A stretch of 64,000 nucleotides of DNA from Bacillus atrophaeus. Its GTDB lineage: Bacteria; Bacillota; Bacilli; Bacillales; Bacillaceae. The translations under genes and the position numbers were made by a program. The notes beneath the pieces are model-generated. The model was not told the DNA's origin. It searched no databases and saw nothing but the letters and a program-made list of their open reading frames with translations. How positions within the stretch are numbered: position 1 is the stretch's first letter; each line of letters begins with the position of its first letter. The DNA lies in NCBI RefSeq assembly GCF_001584335.1, contig NZ_LSBB01000020.1, forward strand, positions 744,001 through 808,000, written 5' to 3'. This document shows positions 59,005 through 64,000 of the stretch, one piece after another.

Positions 59005-60234
59005 TTGAAAGAAAAAAATGGAATGAAGAACATCATTGCTTTATCGTCCGTGCCGCTGGTCATGACGCTTGGGAACTCAATGCTGATTCCAGTGCTTCCC
59101 ATGATTGAGAAAAAACTGTCTATCACGTCTTTTCAAGTGTCACTGATTATCACTGTTTATTCAATAGTAGCCATTATTTGTATCCCGTTTGCAGGATATT
59201 TGTCAGATCGGTTTGGCAGGAAGAAAGTTTTGCTGCCGTGCCTGCTCATAGCGGGAGCGGGAGGGGCGGTAGCAGCCTTTGCCTCTACAAGCTTTAAGGA
59301 CCCTTATCTCATGATATTAGCGGGCCGTGTGCTCCAAGGAATAGGGTCGGCCGGCGCTGCTCCTGTAGTCATGCCGTTTATCGGAGATTTATTTAAGGGC
59401 GATGATGAAAAGGTCAGCGCCGGTCTCGGGGACATTGAAACATCAAACACGGCGGGCAAGGTGCTGAGTCCGATCCTTGGGGCTTTACTGGCGTCATGGT
59501 ATTGGTTTATGCCGTTTTGGTTCATTCCGTTTTTTTGTTTAATCAGCTTTTTTCTTGTGTTGTTTCTGGTTGATAAACCAAAAGACGATGAAGAAGATGC
59601 ACCTACAATTTCTGAATTTGTAAAAAACGTAAAAAAAATCTTTAAAGAAGACGGACGCTGGCTTTATACAGTTTTTGTGATTGGCTGTGTCATTATGTTT
59701 TTATTGTTTGGTGTTCTTTTTTACCTATCTGAAACACTCGAAAGCAAATATTCGATTGACGGCGTGATGAAAGGTTTATTATTGGCTATACCACTTTTAT
59801 TTCTTTCTCTTAGTTCCTTTGTTGCAGGTAAAAAAATAGGCAAACACCAAAATAGAATGAAATTTTGTGTGGTGGCAGGCATGGGCTTGATGACCCTTTC
59901 GTTTATCGGCTTGTGGTGGAACCACAGTTTTTATTTACTGTTTATTTTTCTGAGCGTAGGGGGAATTGGAACGGGAATGTCGCTTCCTGCCCTTGATGCA
60001 CTGATTACAGAAGGCATAGAGAACGAAGAGTGCGGGACAATCAGCTCATTTTACAATAGTATGCGTTTTATCGGCGTGGCGCTTGGACCGCCTATATTCG
60101 CTGCTCTCATGTCAAACGCAGCCTGGCTCATCTTTATTCTATCTGCTTTCTTCAGCCTTGTTTCCCTGTTTCTTGTGGTGTTTAATATTGATTCGAAAGA
60201 AAGCGAAGAGGAAGATTCTCTGCGGACGGTGTAA
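59005..60234 (+). CDS. ymfD: MFS exporter YmfD (bacillibactin-type efflux)
   Basis: 409 residues and 12 predicted membrane helices. Motif A is GYLSDRFGRKKVLLP, and motif C-like GRVLQGIGSAGAAPVVMP marks a drug/H+ antiporter of 12-14 TMS type. In B. subtilis the exporter at this locus (older literature name YmfE) secretes the siderophore bacillibactin under the MerR activator Mta. I place the start at TTG 59005 (SD GATGGGTGA). ATG 59020 is the nearest in-frame ATG-like alternative and would drop only a few polar residues. Confidence 0.88.
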   Translation: MKEKNGMKNIIALSSVPLVMTLGNSMLIPVLPMIEKKLSITSFQVSLIITVYSIVAIICIPFAGYLSDRFGRKKVLLPCLLIAGAGGAVAAFASTSFKDPYLMILAGRVLQGIGSAGAAPVVMPFIGDLFKGDDEKVSAGLGDIETSNTAGKVLSPILGALLASWYWFMPFWFIPFFCLISFFLVLFLVDKPKDDEEDAPTISEFVKNVKKIFKEDGRWLYTVFVIGCVIMFLLFGVLFYLSETLESKYSIDGVMKGLLLAIPLLFLSLSSFVAGKKIGKHQNRMKFCVVAGMGLMTLSFIGLWWNHSFYLLFIFLSVGGIGTGMSLPALDALITEGIENEECGTISSFYNSMRFIGVALGPPIFAALMSNAAWLIFILSAFFSLVSLFLVVFNIDSKESEEEDSLRTV

Positions 60235-60252
60235 CACACCGCCGCTTTTTTT
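60222..60252 (+). terminator. Intrinsic terminator at the ymfD stop
   Basis: GCGG-A-CGGTGT (60222-60232) pairs with ACACCG-CCGC region (60236-60245), AAC loop, then seven T. The stop codon TAA is in the loop region. Confidence 0.85.
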
Positions 60253-60330
60253 GCATGCTGATTTTTAAATATTTACACTTTTTTATTGATAGTTATGCTG
60301 TTTAATAGTCCGGTGTTATTCAGATGTGTT

Positions 60331-60555
60331 ATGAAAAATATAGGCTCTGTGATTATGTCAGCAGCCATTATATGAGCGGGAACTTTTGCTGTAATGCTTT
60401 CATCAGGTGTGCTTTCGTTCTTGCCAGATCGCAACACTTGTATTAACAGGCCTTCTTCTGTACGCGCTCGTTGTCCTTTCGCTCTGTTTGTGCCGGTTAT
60501 GATACGGATTTTCGGCAGGGCGGACCGGCGGCCGTTTGCACACAAAATAAGATGA
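60331..60555 (+). pseudogene. Possible remnant of a small membrane-protein gene
   Basis: The 447-bp gap between ymfD and ymfF (60253-60699) has no intact gene but is not random. From ATG 60331 a frame reads MKNIGSVIMSAAII, hits TGA at 60373, then continues AGTFAVMLSSGVLSFL. Hydrophobicity then moves to another frame (QIATLVLTGLLLYALVVLSL at about 60427-60486). It returns to a basic tail (RIFGRADRRPFAHK) ending at 60555. Two hydrophobic segments plus a basic end, broken by one stop and apparent frameshifts, suggest a dead permease-like gene. I cannot name the family. A minus-strand frame over the same bases looks like a mere complement. Confidence 0.35.
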
Positions 60556-60560
60556 CAATC

Positions 60561-60591
60561 AGCCTCTGCTGTCGCAGGCAGAGGTTATTGT
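60561..60591 (+). terminator. Terminator-like hairpin after the remnant
   Basis: AGCCTCTGC (60561-60569) and GCAGAGGTT (60578-60586), then ATTGTTT. A terminator just downstream of the broken frame supports the idea that a gene once ended here. Confidence 0.55.
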
Positions 60592-60614
60592 TTCCTTATA
60601 AATCCTACAGTTGA

Positions 60615-60620
60615 TATAAT
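60615..60620 (+). promoter_or_regulatory. Possible -10 for ymfF
   Basis: Perfect TATAAT at 60615-60620, but no clear -35; 80 bp before ymfF. Confidence 0.35.
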
Positions 60621-60699
60621 TACAATCAAACAGCGTTTCTGAGGATGCTGAAATTTGGTCATAATACATAATAATAAGAAGGAACGAAGGAGGTTTCAC

Positions 60700-61980
60700 A
60701 TGACATATGTAAATGAAGTAACATCGAAGCACGCCGGTTTAACGGCTCACATCGTTAAGACTGAAAAATTCAAAACCGTCTCGCTTGTTTTCAAAATGCT
60801 GGCGCCTTTATCAAAAGAACTTGTCACAAAAAGGGCACTGTTTCCGCATGTGCTTCTTCGGGGCACCCAAAGACATCCGAAAACGGCGGATTTACGCGCT
60901 TATTTGGATGAACTGTACGGCACGTCTGTTTCATGCGACCTTTCTAAAAAAGGTGAACAGCACGTCATCACATTCAGACTAGAGATTCCTAATGAAAAAT
61001 ATTTAAAGGATCAAACGCCGCTGCTTGAAAAGGGTCTTCAGCTCTTGGCTGAACTTGTTTTTTCGCCGGCTCTTGAAGGGGATGCTTTTCAATCGCAGTA
61101 TGTCAATCAAGAAAAACGCACGCTGAAACAAAGAATTCAAGCCGTGTATGATGATAAAATGCGCTATTCTAACTTAAGGCTCGTTCAGGAAATGTGCAAA
61201 AACGAACCATACGCACTTCATGTCAATGGAGAGATTGATGCTGTGGATGCGATTACAGCGGAAAGCTTATATGAAACATACAAGGCAGCTCTAAAACAGG
61301 ACCAGCTTGATCTGTATGTCATCGGCGATGTTGACAATAAACAGGTGCAAAAGGGCATAGAAACGTATTTTAAAACTGAAGACCGGCCCCTTAGAACCAT
61401 TGAAAAAGCAGCAGCCGGGCAAAAACCGGAGTCGAAAGAAGTCATTGATGAAGAGGATGTAAAACAAGGCAAGCTGAACATCGGATTTCGGACGAATATC
61501 ATTTATACCGATCCGGACTATCCGGCTTTACAAGTTTTCAACGGCTTGTTCGGAGGGTTTTCCCACTCCAAGCTGTTTATCAACGTTCGTGAAAAAGCAA
61601 GCCTTGCCTACTATGCCGCCTCGCGGGTGGAAAGCTTTAAAGGGCTTTTAATGGTCATGTCGGGCATTGAAGTGAAAAATTATAAACAGGCCGTGACCAT
61701 TATTGAAGAGCAATTCCAAGCAATGAAAAACGGGGAATTCAGTGAAGAAGATATTGAACAGACAAAAGCCGTTATTAAAAATCAGGTGCTTGAGACAATT
61801 GATACAGCATACGGTTTATCAGAATTTCTTTATCAGCAGGCTGCGGTCCAAGTTCAGATTCCGGTTGAGGACTTCCTCTCTAATATTGAGCGGGTGACAA
61901 AAGAAGATATCATCAACGCCGGCAAAAAAATCGAACTGGATACCACTTATTTCTTAACAGGGACGGAGGGAGCATCTTGA
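60700..61980 (+). CDS. ymfF: M16-family peptidase homologue YmfF, zinc motif lost
   Basis: 426 residues with the two-lobed M16 fold. Where active members have HFLEH, this protein has ALFPHVLLRGT (residues 46-56), so the first His and the Glu are missing. The C-terminal half keeps the substrate-positioning block (INVREKASLAYYAASRVES). It overlaps ymfH, whose motif is intact, by 4 bp, so the pair probably works as an inactive/active heterodimer. ATG 60700 follows SD GAAGGAGGTTTCAC; a start 45 bp upstream lacks an SD. Confidence 0.9.
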   Translation: MTYVNEVTSKHAGLTAHIVKTEKFKTVSLVFKMLAPLSKELVTKRALFPHVLLRGTQRHPKTADLRAYLDELYGTSVSCDLSKKGEQHVITFRLEIPNEKYLKDQTPLLEKGLQLLAELVFSPALEGDAFQSQYVNQEKRTLKQRIQAVYDDKMRYSNLRLVQEMCKNEPYALHVNGEIDAVDAITAESLYETYKAALKQDQLDLYVIGDVDNKQVQKGIETYFKTEDRPLRTIEKAAAGQKPESKEVIDEEDVKQGKLNIGFRTNIIYTDPDYPALQVFNGLFGGFSHSKLFINVREKASLAYYAASRVESFKGLLMVMSGIEVKNYKQAVTIIEEQFQAMKNGEFSEEDIEQTKAVIKNQVLETIDTAYGLSEFLYQQAAVQVQIPVEDFLSNIERVTKEDIINAGKKIELDTTYFLTGTEGAS

Positions 61981-63263
61981 CAAAACCAATCGAATTCGAA
62001 CAGCTTCAAGAAACACTGTACCATGAAAAAATGTCAAACGGCCTTGAAGTGTATGTTCTGCCGAAGAAGGGCTTTAACAAAACATATGCTGTATTTACGA
62101 CTAAGTACGGCTCAATTGATAACCAGTTTGTCCCTCTGGGAAAAGAAGAGATGGTCCATGTGCCCGACGGTATTGCCCATTTTCTTGAGCACAAGCTGTT
62201 TGAAAAAGAAGACGGAGATGTGTTCCAAGGCTTTAGTAAACAAGGGGCATCCGCCAACGCATTTACATCATTTACAAGGACGGCTTACCTTTTTTCAAGC
62301 ACATCGAATGTCGAGAAAAATCTCGAAACGCTCGTTGATTTTGTCCAAGATCCCTATTTTACGGAGAAAACTGTAGAAAAGGAAAAAGGCATTATCGGGC
62401 AAGAAATCAATATGTATGATGATAATCCTGACTGGCGCTTGTTTTTCGGCCTCATTGAAAATATGTACAAAGATCATCCGGTCAGAATAGACATTGCCGG
62501 CACAGTAGAAAGCATTTCTCATATTACAAAAGATCTTCTGTATGAATGCTATGAGACCTTTTATCATCCGAGCAATATGCTTCTGTTTGTCGTCGGTCCC
62601 GTTGATCCGGAGGCAATCATCACCCAGGTTAGAGAAAATCAGGAGAAAAAACCTTATACAGACCAGCCTGACATTAAACGGAATGAAGTGAAGGAGCAAG
62701 AAGCGGTCTTCCAAAAAGAACGAGAAATCAAAATGAACGTTCAAGGACCGAAATGTCTCGTCGGCTTAAAGGAGAAAAATCCGTACAGATCAGGGAAAGA
62801 ATTGCTAAAGCATGAGCTTGTTATGAATCTGATGCTCGAAACTCTCTTTGGCAAAAGCTCAGCCAATTATGGGTCTTTATACGAAAAGGGATACATCGAT
62901 GAAACTTTCAGCTTTGATTATACGGCGGAACATGGTTTCGGGTTTGCTTCAATTGGCGGAGACACGAAAGAGCCGGATAAACTGGCGGAAGAAATCTCCG
63001 GCATCCTTCTGCATGCGGCTGATTCGGTAACCGCCGAAAAAATTGAGCTGGCGAGAAAGAAAAAAATCGGTTCATTTTTAAAAGCGATGAATTCTCCTGA
63101 ATACATCGCCAACCAATTTACACGTTATGCATTTTTAGATATGAGTTTATTTGATGTCGTGACTGTCCTTGAGCAAATTACGCTTGAGGATGTGAAACAG
63201 GCGATTCAAGAGGAGATAGACGCAGACCGAATCACGGTTTGCAAGGTTGTACCTAAATCATAA
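61977..63263 (+). CDS. ymfH: M16-family zinc peptidase YmfH
   Basis: 428 residues. The zinc motif HFLEH is at 68-72 (His68, Glu71, His72), with the third ligand in the EKGIIGQEINMYDDNPDW block. Cytoplasmic, no signal peptide. TTG 61977 overlaps the ymfF stop TGA; SD is GGGACGGAGGGAG. Homologous pairs elsewhere process peptide precursors (for example the AlbE/AlbF type), but no precursor gene is seen next to it here. Substrate unknown. Confidence 0.92.
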   Translation: MTKPIEFEQLQETLYHEKMSNGLEVYVLPKKGFNKTYAVFTTKYGSIDNQFVPLGKEEMVHVPDGIAHFLEHKLFEKEDGDVFQGFSKQGASANAFTSFTRTAYLFSSTSNVEKNLETLVDFVQDPYFTEKTVEKEKGIIGQEINMYDDNPDWRLFFGLIENMYKDHPVRIDIAGTVESISHITKDLLYECYETFYHPSNMLLFVVGPVDPEAIITQVRENQEKKPYTDQPDIKRNEVKEQEAVFQKEREIKMNVQGPKCLVGLKEKNPYRSGKELLKHELVMNLMLETLFGKSSANYGSLYEKGYIDETFSFDYTAEHGFGFASIGGDTKEPDKLAEEISGILLHAADSVTAEKIELARKKKIGSFLKAMNSPEYIANQFTRYAFLDMSLFDVVTVLEQITLEDVKQAIQEEIDADRITVCKVVPKS

Positions 63264-63268
63264 AAACA

Positions 63269-63299
63269 AACATCCCTCCGAGCGTGAGGGGTGTTTTTT
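63269..63299 (+). terminator. Intrinsic terminator after ymfH
   Basis: AACATCCCTC (63269-63278) and GAGGGGTGTT (63286-63295), 7-nt loop, then TTTT. Confidence 0.88.
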
Positions 63300-63319
63300 G
63301 CGGGAAAGAAGGAAGACAT

Positions 63320-64000
63320 ATGAATCAAACCGCTCTTGTAACAGGTGCGAGCGGAGGCATCGGGGAAAGAATAAGCGAAACGCTTGCAGCCAAGGGATAC
63401 GATCTCTTGCTGCATTATAACCGCAATGAACAAGCGGCCGGACGCCTTGCCAAAAGACTTACAGAAACGTACGGAATTCATGCTCAGGTTTTGCAAAGTG
63501 ATTTATCAGCACCAAGCGGCGCGGCAGCTTTGACCGATTCTATCCAACAGCCAATTGACGCGATCGTGCTGAACAGCGGAAAAAGCCATTTTGGACTTAT
63601 TACAGACGTGGATAACAGCACAGTTCAGGACATGGTGCAGCTGCATATAGCGAGCCCGTTCATCCTGACAAGAAACCTTCTGCCCGGCATGATCAAAAAG
63701 AAAACCGGTGCCATTGTGGCTGTCAGTTCTATCTGGGGGGAAACAGGTGCTTCTTGCGAAGTGCTGTACAGCATGGCGAAGGGCGCGCAAAATTCTTTTG
63801 TCAAAGGGCTTGCAAAGGAACTGGCGCCTAGCGGGATCCGCGTAAATGCAGTGGCGCCGGGCGCGGTGGATACGGGCATGATGAATCAATTCAGCCCGGA
63901 AGAAAAAGAAGCAATAGCTGAAGATATTCCGATGGGCCGGCTTGCAGGCGCCCAAGAAATTGCCGATTCGGTTGCTTTTCTTCTCTCTGACAAAGCTTCC
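63320..64000 (+). CDS. ymfI: Short-chain dehydrogenase YmfI (cut by window edge)
   Basis: 227 codons are visible and the frame runs off the right edge, so only the last few residues are missing (the B. subtilis protein is about 242). Classical SDR: cofactor loop TGASGGIGE, catalytic Ser137, Tyr150 and Lys154 (YSMAK), then the RVNAVAPGAVDTGMM block typical of FabG-like reductases. The usual NNAG reads LNSG (84-87). Likely an NADP-dependent reductase; substrate unknown. SD GAAAGAAGGAAG, ATG 63320. Confidence 0.92.
   Translation, partial: MNQTALVTGASGGIGERISETLAAKGYDLLLHYNRNEQAAGRLAKRLTETYGIHAQVLQSDLSAPSGAAALTDSIQQPIDAIVLNSGKSHFGLITDVDNSTVQDMVQLHIASPFILTRNLLPGMIKKKTGAIVAVSSIWGETGASCEVLYSMAKGAQNSFVKGLAKELAPSGIRVNAVAPGAVDTGMMNQFSPEEKEAIAEDIPMGRLAGAQEIADSVAFLLSDKAS

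Noticed and set aside
60273..60545. A 90-codon minus-strand reading frame in the ymfD-ymfF gap
   Set aside because: It has no SD, no recognisable motif and lies opposite a likely plus-strand gene remnant, so it reads as a complement shadow.
61977..63263. A bacteriocin maturation locus around ymfF/ymfH
   Set aside because: No small precursor-peptide gene, immunity gene or radical-SAM enzyme is next to the pair in this window.

Overview
The window is a core-chromosome segment of a low-to-mid GC, spore-forming, motile Firmicute. Gene order and protein sequences match the Bacillus subtilis species complex (fla/che operon through the ymf genes). From memory of the 168 proteins, several differ at scattered positions, so a sister species such as the B. 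amyloliquefaciens/velezensis group seems more likely than B. subtilis itself. I cannot fix the species without a search. Nearly every gene is on the + strand. I see no rRNA, tRNA, insertion sequence, prophage, CRISPR array or secondary-metabolite cluster.

Region 1 (1-21160) is the distal three quarters of the fla/che operon. It holds the export ATPase and its partners (fliI 3' end, fliJ), ylxF, hook-length control and hook genes (fliK, flgD, flgE), swrD, fliL, the switch (fliM, fliY, cheY), the type III export gate (fliO, fliP, fliQ, fliR, flhB, flhA), flhF/flhG, the chemotaxis core (cheB, cheA, cheW, cheC, cheD), the flagellar sigma factor sigD and its booster swrB. Genes overlap or nearly touch, which implies translational coupling.

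Region 2 (21160-44920) is a housekeeping block: rpsB-tsf, pyrH-frr, the undecaprenyl/phospholipid/isoprenoid genes uppS-cdsA-dxr, rasP, proS, polC, the nusA-infB operon (rimP, nusA, rnpM, rplGA, infB, ylxP, rbfA, truB, ribC), then rpsO and pnpA. Intrinsic terminators inside the block (rpsB/tsf, tsf/pyrH, frr/uppS, two in the rimP leader, rbfA/truB, rpsO/pnpA) show that it is cut into partly readable sub-operons.

Region 3 (44920-58020) is dominated by sporulation and lysine/diaminopimelate genes. It contains ylxY, mlpA, ymxH, the dipicolinate synthase genes dpaA/dpaB behind a good sigma-K-like promoter, and asd, dapG and dapA. These last three supply the aspartate-pathway intermediate that DpaAB oxidises to the spore solute dipicolinic acid. 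RNase J2 (rnjB), the ClpP-like tepA, ylzJ and the DNA translocase spoIIIE follow. Region 4 (58020-64000) has a GntR regulator (ymfC), an MFS exporter (ymfD), a 447-bp gap that looks like a decayed membrane-protein gene, a paired inactive/active M16 peptidase set (ymfF/ymfH) and a truncated short-chain dehydrogenase (ymfI).

I did not find an undescribed multi-gene system. The most interesting signals are small. A hairpin between a strong Shine-Dalgarno and the swrD start could bring the two together. Tandem terminators lie in the nusA-operon leader. Two enzyme relatives, YlxY and YmfF, have lost catalytic motifs. There are also several unexplained intergenic hairpins and the gene remnant after ymfD.
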